NCBI RefSeq assembly: GCF_003991875.1
Contig: NZ_CP031423.1
Coordinates: 1,550,001-1,614,000, forward strand
Length of the DNA: 64,000 bases
From: Microbacterium lemovicicum
Lineage (GTDB): Bacteria; Actinomycetota; Actinomycetes; Actinomycetales; Microbacteriaceae
Reading direction: 5' to 3'
The position numbers and the translations under genes were made by a program. The notes under the pieces are model-generated. The model did no database searches, had not been told where the DNA came from, and saw only the letters and a list, made by a program, of their open reading frames with translations. Shown here one piece after another: positions 17,589 to 26,559 of this stretch; position 1 is the first letter of the stretch; every line of letters starts with the position of its first letter.

Positions 17589-18218
17589 TTGGCTGATGGA
17601 GTTCTGTTCGTTTGCTCGGCCAATGTGTGCCGGTCCCCGATGATGCAATTCGCTTACCAACAAACACTCGGCGACTCACTCTCCGCCTGGCCTGTCGTGA
17701 GCAGAGGCGTGCGAGTGATGGAGGCGATGCCGATCTGCTCCGTCGTTGCCGAGATGTTGCCTGACGCCCCTACGGCCGCTCACTCCTCACGGCAGGTGAG
17801 CGAACGCGTTGTAGGAAGGGCTGCACTGGTTATCGCGACGACGACGGCGGAGTCCGCTGTTCTCGCCCAGGTGAGTCCGGAGGCGCGGCATCGGACGTTC
17901 ACGTTCCAGCAAGCGCTTTCCCTCGCTGCGCGACCCGCCACGGACGACGAGATCGAGCGTGCTCGCGCTGGGCTGGCGCACGGAAGTCAACCTCTCGTGG
18001 AGATCGTTCATCTTCTGAACAGGCGACGGGGCACGGAGAGCGAGATGCCGAAGAGGTCGGGATTGCGGATCGGTGTGCCGTTCTCGGACTCCGACAACTT
18101 CTTCGACGTCCACGGCGATCGCAATAGTCGACACCGGAAAGCGCTCAAGACCCTGCGCAAGGACGTCGAGGACTTCGCCACGCACATGAGGCATCTCGCC
18201 CGCGCAATGGGAGCGTGA
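17589..18218 (+). CDS. Low-molecular-weight protein tyrosine phosphatase family protein
   Basis: The N-terminus carries the phosphatase loop VLFVCSANVCRSP, a CX5R motif (Cys9, Arg15 from this start). At about 209 residues it is longer than the usual 150-165, with a basic C-terminal extension. In exopolysaccharide clusters such Wzb-like enzymes dephosphorylate the chain-length tyrosine kinase; no kinase is present in the window. The start is uncertain: TTG 17589 places the phosphatase loop close to the N-terminus as the family requires, with AGAGGAG upstream at rather long spacing; GTG 17577 and TTG 17538 are also in frame. Transcription probably continues from the acyltransferase gene 90 bp upstream. 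Confidence 0.8.
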   Translation: MADGVLFVCSANVCRSPMMQFAYQQTLGDSLSAWPVVSRGVRVMEAMPICSVVAEMLPDAPTAAHSSRQVSERVVGRAALVIATTTAESAVLAQVSPEARHRTFTFQQALSLAARPATDDEIERARAGLAHGSQPLVEIVHLLNRRRGTESEMPKRSGLRIGVPFSDSDNFFDVHGDRNSRHRKALKTLRKDVEDFATHMRHLARAMGA

Positions 18219-18225
18219 GAAAAGG

Positions 18226-18256
18226 CGCCGCCCCTCCGAATTCCGGAGGGGCGGCG
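18226..18256. terminator. Bidirectional terminator between phosphatase and glycosyltransferase genes
   Basis: Perfect 13-bp GC-rich arms (18226-18238 and 18244-18256) around a five-base AATTC loop, preceded by AAAA and placed between converging genes. Confidence 0.8.
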
Positions 18257-18275
18257 TCATCACGTCAGCGCTGGT

Positions 18276-19529
18276 TCAGGAGAAGTCCCACTCCTCAGCG
18301 GTGCGCTTCGCGCGACGTCCGAGCTTGTGCATCGACTCGCCGGCGGCGAGGCGCTGCGCGAGGTCCTCGTAGCCGTCGGCGACGTCGTCCCAGCGGAAGG
18401 CCACCTCGGCCCGACGCTGGTTGCCGGCGGCGAGACGGTCTACGGCTTCCGGCTCGTTCTCGAGCGTGGAGAAGTGCGTGACGAGGTCGGTCGAGTCGAC
18501 GAAGAACCAGGCCTGGTCGTCGAGCACCTCGCGGTTGAACTGCACGTCGTAGCCGATGACCGCGGTGCGGGCGCCCATGGCGCGCAGCAGTGACGGGTTG
18601 GTGCCGCCCACGGAGTGGCCGTGGACGTACGTGTAGGCGTGCGCGTACAGCGCGTCGAGGAGGTCCTGGTCGAAGACGCCGCCGAGGAAGATGATGCGCG
18701 GGTCGTCACCGGCCGCGTTGCGGATCGACTCGGTGTAGCCGGCGCTGTAGGGCGCCGAGCCCACGACGACCAGCGGCATCCGTGCGCTGCTGCGCTGGTA
18801 TCCCTCGACGATCTCGAGGACGTGGTTCTCGGGCTCGAAGCGGGCGACCACCAGGTGATAGCCGTTCGGACGCAGCCCCAGACCCTCGATGCCGTCGGTC
18901 GGGACGTCGTTGATGATGGGCGCGCCGTAGCGGAGCAGCTCGGTCGGAACGCGGAACTGGTGCGCGTAGTACGCGGCGATGCCGGGGGCGTCCGCGATCA
19001 GCGCGTCGGCGGTGCGGACTCCGAAGAGCTCGGCGCCACGGTAATAGGCCTTGCCGCGGGCGCCCCACTTCGACCGGCGCCACTCCAGGCCGTCCATGTG
19101 GAGGGCGGTCGGGATGCCGCGGGCACGCAGCATCGGCAGGAACGGCGAGTTCGCGGCGTTGAAGACGAAGGCCGCGTCGGGGCGGCGGTGCGCGAGGGCG
19201 TGCAGTGTCGACAGGCCGGTGTGGCTCAGCGTCTCGAGCTGCTTCTGCGCGACGGCCGGCAGGTGCACGACCTCCATGCCGAGGTAGCTCTTCTCGCGCG
19301 ACTCAGACCCGCGGGTGTAGACCCGGACGCGGTGGCCGCGCTCGACGAGACGCTTGCCGACCTCCTCGACGGCGGTCTCGAAGCCACCGTAGGCGGCCGG
19401 CACGCCGCGCGTGCCGACCATCGCGATCGACAGCTGAGCGGTGCGACGGCGCGCGCGGGTGGTGATGACGGGCGCGGAATGCGTCTCCGTCGCGGTGATG
19501 ATTTCGGTTCGATCGTGTGCGATGACCAT
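18276..19529 (-). CDS. DUF1972-type family 4 glycosyltransferase (rhamnosyltransferase-like)
   Basis: A 417-residue GT-B glycosyltransferase that probably adds the second sugar, often rhamnose, to the lipid-linked repeat unit. The N-terminal half has AMVGTRGVPAAYGGFETAVEEVGKRL, the signature of the DUF1972 group (as in Cps2T/WchF). The C-terminal half has VVARFEPENHVLEIVEGY and the nucleotide-sugar region HGHSVGGTNPSLLRAMG, with ENE spaced as usual. The ATG at 19529 is preceded by AGGAAGAAG; frames extending to 19637 add low-complexity residues. It is downstream of the initiating sugar transferase on the same strand, 177 bp away, so co-transcription is plausible. Acceptor and sugar cannot be read from sequence. 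Confidence 0.87.
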   Translation of the reverse strand: MVIAHDRTEIITATETHSAPVITTRARRRTAQLSIAMVGTRGVPAAYGGFETAVEEVGKRLVERGHRVRVYTRGSESREKSYLGMEVVHLPAVAQKQLETLSHTGLSTLHALAHRRPDAAFVFNAANSPFLPMLRARGIPTALHMDGLEWRRSKWGARGKAYYRGAELFGVRTADALIADAPGIAAYYAHQFRVPTELLRYGAPIINDVPTDGIEGLGLRPNGYHLVVARFEPENHVLEIVEGYQRSSARMPLVVVGSAPYSAGYTESIRNAAGDDPRIIFLGGVFDQDLLDALYAHAYTYVHGHSVGGTNPSLLRAMGARTAVIGYDVQFNREVLDDQAWFFVDSTDLVTHFSTLENEPEAVDRLAAGNQRRAEVAFRWDDVADGYEDLAQRLAAGESMHKLGRRAKRTAEEWDFS

Positions 19530-19706
19530 TGTCAGCTTCTTCCTGGCAGGTTCGTGCTCGAGCAGGTGACAGGGGAGAGGGAGGACCCACGGCCACCGCG
19601 GTCGGCGCGAAGAACGCGCACGTATCGCAGCCGACATGTGGGGGACACACCGGGGATGGTGGCCGTGGATCCGGTTCGGGAAATCTGTGTGGCGGTGCTG
19701 TTCATG

Positions 19707-21311
19707 TCAGTACGCGCCCTTCGGGTGGATCATGACGCGCGCGGTGCGGACCATGATCATGAGGTCGTTGGTGACCGACCAGTTCTCGACGTAGCGCAGG
19801 TCGAGTCGGACGCTCTCGTCCCAGGAGAGGTCGCTGCGACCGCTGACCTGCCAGAGGCCGGTGATGCCGGGCTTGATGTACAGGCGGCGGTAGACGCGTC
19901 CGTCGTAGCCGACGACCTCGCTGGGCAGCGGCGGCCGGGGGCCGACGATGCTCATGTCGCCGATGAGGACGTTCCAGAACTGGGGCAGCTCGTCGAGCGA
20001 GTACTTGCGCAGGACGGCTCCGACGCGTGTGATGCGCGGGTCGTTCTTCATCTTGAAGAGAAGACCGGACCCCTCGTTGGCTGCTTTGAGAGCGATGAGC
20101 TCGCTCTCGGCGGAGGTGCGCATGGTGCGGAACTTCAGGATGCCGAACTCGCGGCCGTCGCGACCGATGCGGGTCTGACGGAAGAAGACGGGGCCGCCGT
20201 CGTCCATCTTGATCGCGAGGGCGACGAACATGCCGATGAGAGTGATCGGGATCATCGCGATCACGGACAGGGCGATGTCCATCGCGCGCTTCATGGAGTG
20301 CGCGCCACCCTCGAAGCGGGGGATCTCGACGTGGATGAGCGGCAGGCCGTCGATCGGCTTCAGCGAGATGCGCGGTCCCGCGACGTCGGCGAGGCGGCCG
20401 GAGAGGATGAGCTCGGCTGCCGTGCCCTCGAGGTCCCAGCTCAGACGCTTGATGAAGTCGGGGTCGTCAGGCGGCGTGCTCGCGACGATGATCGTGTCGG
20501 CCTCGACAGCCCGGGCGTGCATCGACACGAGGCCCATCCGGCCGAGGACGGGATAGGCGCGGCCGTCGACGACGATGGTGTCGCGGTCGGCCTCGGGGGT
20601 CGTCGCCCCGACCACGTGGAAGCCGAGGCCGCGGTTGGCCGCGAGATTGCGGATGACGTATTCGACGTCGTGCTCCGTGCCGGCCACGATGACGCGGGAG
20701 GCGTAGTGGCCGAACTCGCGCTGGCGGGCGAGCCAGCGGCGCCAGCCCCAGCGCGCGGTGATCAGGGAGAGCAGTCCGACGGGAAGCGCGACGAGCAGGA
20801 TCATGCGGATGCCGCTCCACTGGAACACCACGAACAGCATGGCGAGCACGCCGAACGCCGCCGCGGTCGCATGGGCGACCCGCTTGTACTCGGTCGCCCC
20901 GGTGCCCAGCACCTTCGGCGAGCGGGTCTGGAACATCCACAGCAGCAGCACCCAGGCGGCGAGGGTGATGGCCGCGACGCGCATCACGACACCCACTTCC
21001 GGCGACGTGGCGCGCAGGCCGATGGTGTCGATGCCTGCGGCGAGCGCGGTCACCGCGACGACGATGATGCCGTCGGTGATACGGAGACGCCGCACGTAGC
21101 GGCGCTCCCACATCCGGCGTCGCTCGAGGGAGGGCTGCACGCGCGGCATGACCGTCGGAGCCGAGCGAGAGGTGTGGGCCGTCGTCGACACGCGCGACGC
21201 CTCGACGCGCCGCAGCGTGCTGCGCGTCGGTGCGATGACCGCGGCGATCGGCAGGTAGGCCGCGGCGTTCGCGGCTGCCGGATCGGTGACCGTCGCCTCG
21301 ACGGTCGTCAC
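19707..21311 (-). CDS. Exopolysaccharide initiating sugar transferase (polyprenyl glycosylphosphotransferase)
   Basis: A 534-residue membrane enzyme of the WbaP/CpsE type, which transfers a sugar-1-phosphate onto undecaprenyl phosphate to start repeat-unit synthesis. A proline-rich N-terminal region of about 75 residues is followed by a block of four or five membrane spans, a Rossmann-like CoA-binding-type domain (RVIVAGTEHDVEYVI), and the catalytic C-terminus. The last contains KRAMDIALSVIAMIPITLIG, FRQTRIGRDGREFGILKFRTM and DELPQFWNVLIGDMSIVGPRPPLPSEV, all diagnostic. The start is GTG; a hairpin lies 50 bp upstream. This gene and the glycosyltransferase downstream mark the block as a polysaccharide locus. 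Confidence 0.93.
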   Translation of the reverse strand: MTTVEATVTDPAAANAAAYLPIAAVIAPTRSTLRRVEASRVSTTAHTSRSAPTVMPRVQPSLERRRMWERRYVRRLRITDGIIVVAVTALAAGIDTIGLRATSPEVGVVMRVAAITLAAWVLLLWMFQTRSPKVLGTGATEYKRVAHATAAAFGVLAMLFVVFQWSGIRMILLVALPVGLLSLITARWGWRRWLARQREFGHYASRVIVAGTEHDVEYVIRNLAANRGLGFHVVGATTPEADRDTIVVDGRAYPVLGRMGLVSMHARAVEADTIIVASTPPDDPDFIKRLSWDLEGTAAELILSGRLADVAGPRISLKPIDGLPLIHVEIPRFEGGAHSMKRAMDIALSVIAMIPITLIGMFVALAIKMDDGGPVFFRQTRIGRDGREFGILKFRTMRTSAESELIALKAANEGSGLLFKMKNDPRITRVGAVLRKYSLDELPQFWNVLIGDMSIVGPRPPLPSEVVGYDGRVYRRLYIKPGITGLWQVSGRSDLSWDESVRLDLRYVENWSVTNDLMIMVRTARVMIHPKGAY

Positions 21312-21617
21312 GACAGCGCAGCGGTCAGCTGCACGCCGGACATGGCGTCCTCAGACATATATCGTTTTCCCCAGTAAACGATGAGACGACCGAAGCCGTC
21401 CATTCCCCAGTTCACGCAATCTGTCGAGCCCCAGCCCGACATGCGAGACATCCCACTGCCCCACCTGCGTGGCTCCCCGTGGCGGCGTCGAAGACGGCAC
21501 TACATGAGAGTTCCTTCATCCTAGGGTCGCAGGTCGCGAGCTGTCCACCCGGAGGTGGGTGATTGTTCATCTTCCCTGCTGGCGCATAGGAACGTCGTGC
21601 GCGCACAACGCGGGTGC
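21312..21617. other. Intergenic region with a short palindrome upstream of the sugar transferase
   Basis: No gene is supported here; a 64-codon minus-strand frame (21412-21606) has no recognisable features. ATCGTTT (21361-21367) pairs with AAACGAT (21376-21382) around eight bases, about 50 bp upstream of the sugar transferase start. It could be an operator or leader hairpin. The rest is comparatively AT-richer and may hold the promoter. Confidence 0.5.
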
Positions 21618-22109
21618 TCAGCCGATCATGCCGACGAGCGCGTCGAGTCCCATTCCGTAATTCACGCGCTGCACGGGCAGGGCGAGCTTGTCCGAGCCGA
21701 TGGAGACGTACCCCGGCTCGATCGTGCGGCCCATCTCGTAGCCGGCCTGCGCCACGCCGTGCTTGGTCACGTCGTTGTAGTGGCCGAACGGATACGCCAC
21801 GACCTCCTTCACCCCGAGCACCGACGCCGACATCTCCAGGTCGGCGGCGATCTCGTCGGCGCTGGAATTGACCATCCGGCCCTGACCGTTGTCGCCGGCG
21901 CGGTGCATGTCATGGGTGTGCGACCGGCGCAGCACGTAGGGGTTCGGCGCAGCATCCTGTCGCCACGCGGTGATCATGAACGACGTGGTCATGACCTTGT
22001 ACTTCTCCACCACGGGTGCGGCGAGGTCGAACCAGGTCTGGTCCGCATCGTCGTCGGTGACGATCACCGAGTGGTTCGGCGCCTCGACCGTGGCGGCCTT
22101 CTTTGCGCC
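21618..22109 (-). pseudogene. Polysaccharide deacetylase, C-terminal fragment
   Basis: About 150-160 residues of a NodB-homology carbohydrate esterase: SVIVTDDDADQTWFDLAAPVVEKY resembles the first catalytic motif (TFDDG-like), RRSHTHDMH fits the metal-binding H(S/T)xxH motif, and AYPFGHYND the third. The N-terminal part, including any signal peptide, is missing, and the frame meets a stop just upstream of about 22109 where the sequence becomes rpoD-like. It is on the same strand as the sugar transferase and was presumably part of that locus. GTG 22067 would give a 149-residue protein but has no convincing ribosome-binding site. Confidence 0.8.
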
Positions 22110-22418
22110 CCTTGGTCACGGCGGCGGGGGCCTCCTCGACGGACTCGTCGCCGTCCTCGAGATCGGTGACGTCGAGTTCCTCGACGTCGACCTCGTCGTC
22201 CTCGCCGGGCTCGTCGTCATCGGCCTTGGCCTTGCCCTTGGCGGGCGCCTTGCGGCGGTGGTCTTCTTGGCAGCGGGCTTGGCGGCCGCCCTCTTGGCGG
22301 GAGCCTTCTTCGCGGCCGCGGACGTCTTCGTCGCGGCGGCGACCTCTTCGGTGGGGACCTCGGTGTCGACGTCCTCGGTGGTGCGTGTGCGGGTGGTGGT
22401 CTTCGTGCCTGCGGTCAC
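22110..22418 (-). pseudogene. rpoD: N-terminal fragment resembling the principal sigma factor, frameshifted
   Basis: From a GTG at 22418 with a GAAAGG ribosome-binding site the frame encodes a Thr/Arg/Lys/Ala-rich start (KKAPAKRAAAKPAAKKTTAA), breaks near 22251 where one base appears missing, and continues in another frame as a strongly acidic run (ADDDEPGEDDEVDVEELDVT). A basic Ala/Lys segment followed by an acidic one is typical of the non-conserved N-terminus of actinobacterial RpoD/SigA, and the neighbouring PAC2 and pepA genes fit my recollection of that locus. None of the conserved sigma regions is present. An HU-like or other Lys/Ala-rich protein cannot be excluded. Confidence 0.6.
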
Positions 22419-22633
22419 GATTCGCCTTTCACCGGCAGACGGGCGTCAGCGCGTCCCCCGGTCGTCTTCGGACACTAGTAAGACCCTTGTCAAGTCCCGC
22501 GGCGCCGAGATGAGTCGGGTCAACGGTTGACAACGGGTCAGTTCTTCCAGTATCGCACAGGACCGGGGAGCCTCTGCACCCCGATGCGTGCGTCTGGAAG
22601 ATGCAACGCCGGCGCTGTGCCCGGCATTCCGCG

Positions 22634-23554
22634 CTAGGGGCGCTTGTCGTCCTCGCCGGTGGGGCGACTGGCGAGGAAGCGCTCCAGCTCGGCCGCGAGC
22701 TCGTCGGCGCTCGGGAGATCACCGGTGTGGATGATCGGGGTCGCGAGGGTGGAACCTGCCATGTAGGAGTCGTAGCGCTCCTCGAGACCCTCGAGCATGC
22801 GCTTGAGCTCGTCGTTGCCTCCGACCTGCTCATCGACCTTGGCGATGTACTCGCGGTTCTCCTCGCGCAGGCCCTCGCCCGCGAAGATGAGCCCGGTCGC
22901 CACCGTGAGGCTGTCGAGCGCCGCGAGCGTCGCGGCCGGGTACTCCGTGTCGCCGAGGTAGTGCGGCACGAGCAGCACGAAGCCGGCGACGCGGGCACCC
23001 GCTTCAGCGAAGCGGTACTCCAGCAGATGGCCGACGGTCGAGGGCACCTGGGTGTGCGGCTGCCACACGGAGTGCGCCTCGGTGAGCTCGGACCGCGTGC
23101 CGCTGACGGTCGTGCCGATCGGACGGGTGTGCGGCACCGGCATGGGGATGGCGTGCACCCAGGTGACCGAGGAGATCCCCAGTTCGTCGGCGAGGTCGAG
23201 TACCGTGCGGGCGAACGCCTCCCACGCGAAGTCGGGCTCGTAGCCGGCGAGCAGCACGAACGGCTGACCCATGGCGTCGTGGACGAGCAACAGCTCGAGA
23301 CGCGGCGGCCGGAAGTCGGTCAGGTGATCCTGCTCGAACGACACGATCGGGCGGCGCGCGCGATAGTCCAGCAGCACGTCGTTGGAGAAGCTGACCAGCA
23401 GCGACGGCTCGAGATCATCGCGGAAGTAGTCGACGAGTCCTGAGACCGCTCCCCCGGCATCCGTGAATCCCGTGAGCGAGATCACGAGCGGCAGCCCGGC
23501 GGGCACGGGCGGCGCTGAGACGGCGCGATCGAACAGGGGTGCGGGCCAGGGCAT
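22634..23554 (-). CDS. PAC2 family protein (proteasome assembly chaperone-like)
   Basis: A 306-residue soluble protein of the PAC2 family, recognised by SLTGFTDAGGAVSGLVDYFRDDL near the N-terminus, PIVSFEQDHLTDFRPPRLELLLVHD, and YLGDTEYPAATLAALDSL followed by a helical tail with EENREYIAKVDEQVGGNDELKRMLEGLEERYD. The family takes its name from eukaryotic proteasome assembly chaperones; in actinobacteria its role is not established. It diverges from pepA, whose start is 82 bp away. The rpoD-like fragment lies downstream on the same strand with a 215-bp gap. It is outside the visible repeat but should recur left of the window if the duplication is real. Confidence 0.88.
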   Translation of the reverse strand: MPWPAPLFDRAVSAPPVPAGLPLVISLTGFTDAGGAVSGLVDYFRDDLEPSLLVSFSNDVLLDYRARRPIVSFEQDHLTDFRPPRLELLLVHDAMGQPFVLLAGYEPDFAWEAFARTVLDLADELGISSVTWVHAIPMPVPHTRPIGTTVSGTRSELTEAHSVWQPHTQVPSTVGHLLEYRFAEAGARVAGFVLLVPHYLGDTEYPAATLAALDSLTVATGLIFAGEGLREENREYIAKVDEQVGGNDELKRMLEGLEERYDSYMAGSTLATPIIHTGDLPSADELAAELERFLASRPTGEDDKRP

Positions 23555-23636
23555 GAGTCCACTCTACGAGCCGGTCCCGACGGCCCGGCGCGGCTCCGTC
23601 CCGCTCAGAGCGAACAGCCTCCGTAGGATGGAGGAC

Positions 23637-25115
23637 ATGTCGTTTCCCGAGCTCTCCCGCTCCACTGCACCTCTCCGGGAGGCGGACGCAGACGCCCTCC
23701 TCCTGGCCCTCCCGCCCGTCGATCGCGACGGCTCCCCCTCCCTCGAGGAGTGGCCGGGGCTGCGTGAGAGCCTTCTCGCGACGGGCTTCACCGGGGCGCC
23801 GAACGCCTACCAGCGCGTGCACCTCCCCGACGTGACGTCCCGCCCGGTGGCCGTCGTCGGCACGGGTGCGGACCCGGATGCCGCAGCCCTCCGTGAAGCG
23901 GGCGGCACCGGCCTCCGCCTCCTCACCGGCTTCGAGACGGTCGCCGTCGCGGCGCCGTTCGCCGATCCCGCCGATTGGAGCGCGCTGGCCGAAGGTGCGC
24001 TGCTCGGCGGATACCGGTTCGACGGCTACAAGACCGGCGACCCGAAGCGCCGCGCCGCGCGCGTGGTCGTCCACGCCCCCGCCGACGAGTCGCGTGACGC
24101 CGTGGACGCCATCACCGCCGTGGCGAGCGCCGTCGCGTTGACGAAGGACCTCGTCTCGATCCCCGCCGAGTGGCTCGGACCCGCCGACCTCGCCGACAAG
24201 GCCATCGAGGCCGTCGCGGGCCTGCCCGTCTCCGTCGACGTCTGGGACGAAGAGGCCCTCGCGAAGGAGGGCTTCGGCGGGATCCTCGGCGTCGGCCAGG
24301 GCTCGGATCGCCCCCCGCGCCTCGTGCGCCTGGACTATGCGCCGGCCGGCGCGACCCGTCACGTGGCCCTCGTGGGCAAGGGCATCACCTTCGACACGGG
24401 CGGCCTCTCCCTCAAGCCCGCCGCCAGCATGGTCGGCATGAAGTACGACATGTGCGGAGCCGCCACGGTTCTGTCGGTCGTGCGGGCCGCAGCATCCCTC
24501 GCCCTGCCCGTGCGCGTGACCGCATGGATGTGCATCGCCGACAACATGCCCTCGGGGCGCGCCACGCGTCCGGGCGACGTGCTGCGGATGCTCGACGGCA
24601 CCACGGTCGAGGTGCTCAACACCGACGCCGAGGGTCGGCTCGTGCTGGCCGACGGGCTCGTCGCCGCCAGCCGCGAGCACCCCGACCTGATCGTGGACGT
24701 CGCCACCCTCACCGGCGCGATCACGGTGGCGCTGGGCACCCGCACCGCCGGAGTGATGGGTGAGGACGACGCGGTCGCCCGGTACCTGGATGCCGCGGCC
24801 ACGACCGGCGAGATGGCGTGGCAGCTGCCGCTCCCGGCCCACATGGTCGAGGACCTCGACTCCCCCATCGCCGACCTGCAGAACGCCAAGATCGGCGACC
24901 CCGCCGGCGGCTCGCTCTTCGCCGGACTCTTCCTGCGCCACTTCGTCGGGCGCGTGTCCGACGAGGCCGACGCCCCGCGCATCCCCTGGGTGCACCTGGA
25001 CATCGCCGGTGTCGGCATGAACAAGGGCGGCGCCTACGGCTACGTCGACAAGGGGCCGACGGGCGCCACGGTGCGCTCCCTGATCCGCCTGCTCGGCGAG
25101 GAGGCCGCCCGGTGA
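23637..25115 (+). CDS. pepA: Leucyl aminopeptidase, complete
   Basis: M17 zinc/manganese aminopeptidase that removes N-terminal residues from peptides; cytoplasmic hexamer. The protein has 492 residues: an N-terminal alpha/beta domain of about 150 residues ([20 protein letters not shown] marks its end) and a C-terminal catalytic domain with the metal/active-site stretches [27 protein letters not shown] and the signature [10 protein letters not shown]. Two in-frame ATGs are possible, 23628 and 23637; GGAGG lies only two bases before the second, so the first may be used. An upstream extension to 23463 is antisense to the PAC2 gene and is not accepted. Stop overlaps lpdA by four bases. Confidence 0.95.
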   Translation: MSFPELSRSTAPLREADADALLLALPPVDRDGSPSLEEWPGLRESLLATGFTGAPNAYQRVHLPDVTSRPVAVVGTGADPDAAALREAGGTGLRLLTGFETVAVAAPFADPADWSALAEGALLGGYRFDGYKTGDPKRRAARVVVHAPADESRDAVDAITAVASAVALTKDLVSIPAEWLGPADLADKAIEAVAGLPVSVDVWDEEALAKEGFGGILGVGQGSDRPPRLVRLDYAPAGATRHVALVGKGITFDTGGLSLKPAASMVGMKYDMCGAATVLSVVRAAASLALPVRVTAWMCIADNMPSGRATRPGDVLRMLDGTTVEVLNTDAEGRLVLADGLVAASREHPDLIVDVATLTGAITVALGTRTAGVMGEDDAVARYLDAAATTGEMAWQLPLPAHMVEDLDSPIADLQNAKIGDPAGGSLFAGLFLRHFVGRVSDEADAPRIPWVHLDIAGVGMNKGGAYGYVDKGPTGATVRSLIRLLGEEAAR

Positions 25116-26485
25116 CCGATCACCGCTTCGACGTCGTCATCCTCGGCGGAGGGAGCGGCGGGTACGCCGCGGCCCTGCGCGCGGCGGAGCTCGGCAAGTC
25201 GGTCGCCGTCATCGAGAAGGACAAGCTCGGCGGCACGTGCCTGCACCGCGGCTGCATCCCGACCAAGGCCCTCCTGCATGCGGCCGAGGTCGCGGACGCC
25301 GCGCGCGACGCCCCGTCCATCGGCGTGCGCGCGAGTCTCGAGGGCATCGACCCCGAGGGCGTCCGCGCCTACCGCGAGGGCATCGTCGCGAAGAAGTTCA
25401 AAGGGCTCGAGGGCCTGATCAGAGCGCGCGGCATCACCGTGGTGCCCGGTTCGGGCACGCTCGAGGCCGGTCCCGCCGTGCGTGTCGGAGAGGACCTCTA
25501 CGCCGGCACGGACGTCATCCTCGCCACCGGCTCGTACAGCCGCTCGCTTCCCGGACTCGAGGTGGGCGGTCGCGTCCTCACGAGCGAGGAGGCGCTGGGC
25601 CTGCCGGAGATCCCGCGGCGCGTGATCATCCTCGGCGGCGGTGTCATCGGCGTGGAGTTCGCCAGCGTGTGGAAGTCCTTCGGCGCCGAGGTCACGATCA
25701 TCGAGGCGCTCGATCACCTCGTGCCCGCGGAGGACGTCTCCTCCAGCAAGGCGCTCGAGCGCGCGTTCCGCAAGCGCGGCATCGTGTCATCGCTCGGCGT
25801 CCGCTTCGCCTCGGCGGAGCAGACGGCCGACACGGTGACCGTCACGCTCGAGAACGGCTCCACCTTCGAGGCGGAGTACCTGCTGGTCGCGGTGGGCCGC
25901 GGGCCGGTGACGACCGGTCTCGGCTACGAGGAGGCCGGCGTCACCCTGGAGCGGGGCTTCGTCGTCACCGACGAGCGCTTGCGCACCGGGGTGCCGCACG
26001 TGTGGGCCGTCGGCGACATCGTCCCGGGGCTGCAGCTCGCGCACCGCGGCTTCCAGCAGGGGATCTTCGTCGCGGAGGAGATCGCCGGGCTCGACCCCGT
26101 CGTGGTACCCGACCTGCAGGTGCCCAAGGTGACCTACAGCAACCCCGAGGTCGCCTCCGTCGGCTGGACCGAGGCGCAGGCCGTCGCTGCGCGCGGCGCG
26201 GACGCAGTGGTGAGCTACGAGTACAACCTCGCAGGCAACGGCCGCAGCGAGATCATCGGCACCTCCGGCATCGTGAAGGTCGTGAGGGAGAAGAACGGTC
26301 CCGTGCTGGGGATGCACCTCGTCGGCGCACGCGTCGGAGAGCTCATCACCGAAGGACAGCTCGCCGTCGCCTGGGAGGCGCACCCGGAGGACATCGCCCC
26401 GTTCATCCACGCGCACCCCACGCAGAGCGAGGCCCTCGGCGAGGCGTTCCTCGCGCTCGCCGGCAAGCCCCTGCACGCACTCTGA
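25112..26485 (+). CDS. lpdA: Dihydrolipoyl dehydrogenase (E3), right copy
   Basis: Identical to the gene at 1009-2382, including the GTGA overlap with pepA. Here the upstream pepA is visible in full, so the pepA-lpdA-sucB order can be read without a gap. Confidence 0.95.
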   Translation: MTDHRFDVVILGGGSGGYAAALRAAELGKSVAVIEKDKLGGTCLHRGCIPTKALLHAAEVADAARDAPSIGVRASLEGIDPEGVRAYREGIVAKKFKGLEGLIRARGITVVPGSGTLEAGPAVRVGEDLYAGTDVILATGSYSRSLPGLEVGGRVLTSEEALGLPEIPRRVIILGGGVIGVEFASVWKSFGAEVTIIEALDHLVPAEDVSSSKALERAFRKRGIVSSLGVRFASAEQTADTVTVTLENGSTFEAEYLLVAVGRGPVTTGLGYEEAGVTLERGFVVTDERLRTGVPHVWAVGDIVPGLQLAHRGFQQGIFVAEEIAGLDPVVVPDLQVPKVTYSNPEVASVGWTEAQAVAARGADAVVSYEYNLAGNGRSEIIGTSGIVKVVREKNGPVLGMHLVGARVGELITEGQLAVAWEAHPEDIAPFIHAHPTQSEALGEAFLALAGKPLHAL

Positions 26486-26559
26486 CCCCTGGCGTCCCGC
26501 CCACGAGGCGCGCGTCACTAAGCTGGACAAGACATCGGCATTATGAAGGAGACATCGTC

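Noticed and set aside
18615..21377. Long plus-strand frame of 920 codons
   Set aside because: It is antisense to the glycosyltransferase and sugar transferase, both with clear motifs; composition is Arg/Asp/Val-rich as in GC-rich shadows.
21412..21606. A 64-codon gene in the gap upstream of the sugar transferase
   Set aside because: No ribosome-binding site, conserved motif or coding composition; most likely promoter sequence.
15000..22120. Insertion sequence or integrative element explaining the block
   Set aside because: No transposase, integrase, terminal inverted repeats or target duplication were found at either end.
22110..22418. HU-like nucleoid protein as identity of the Lys/Ala-rich fragment
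   Set aside because: Kept as an alternative but not preferred: the acidic run that follows in the shifted frame and the adjacent PAC2-pepA genes fit an RpoD N-terminus better.
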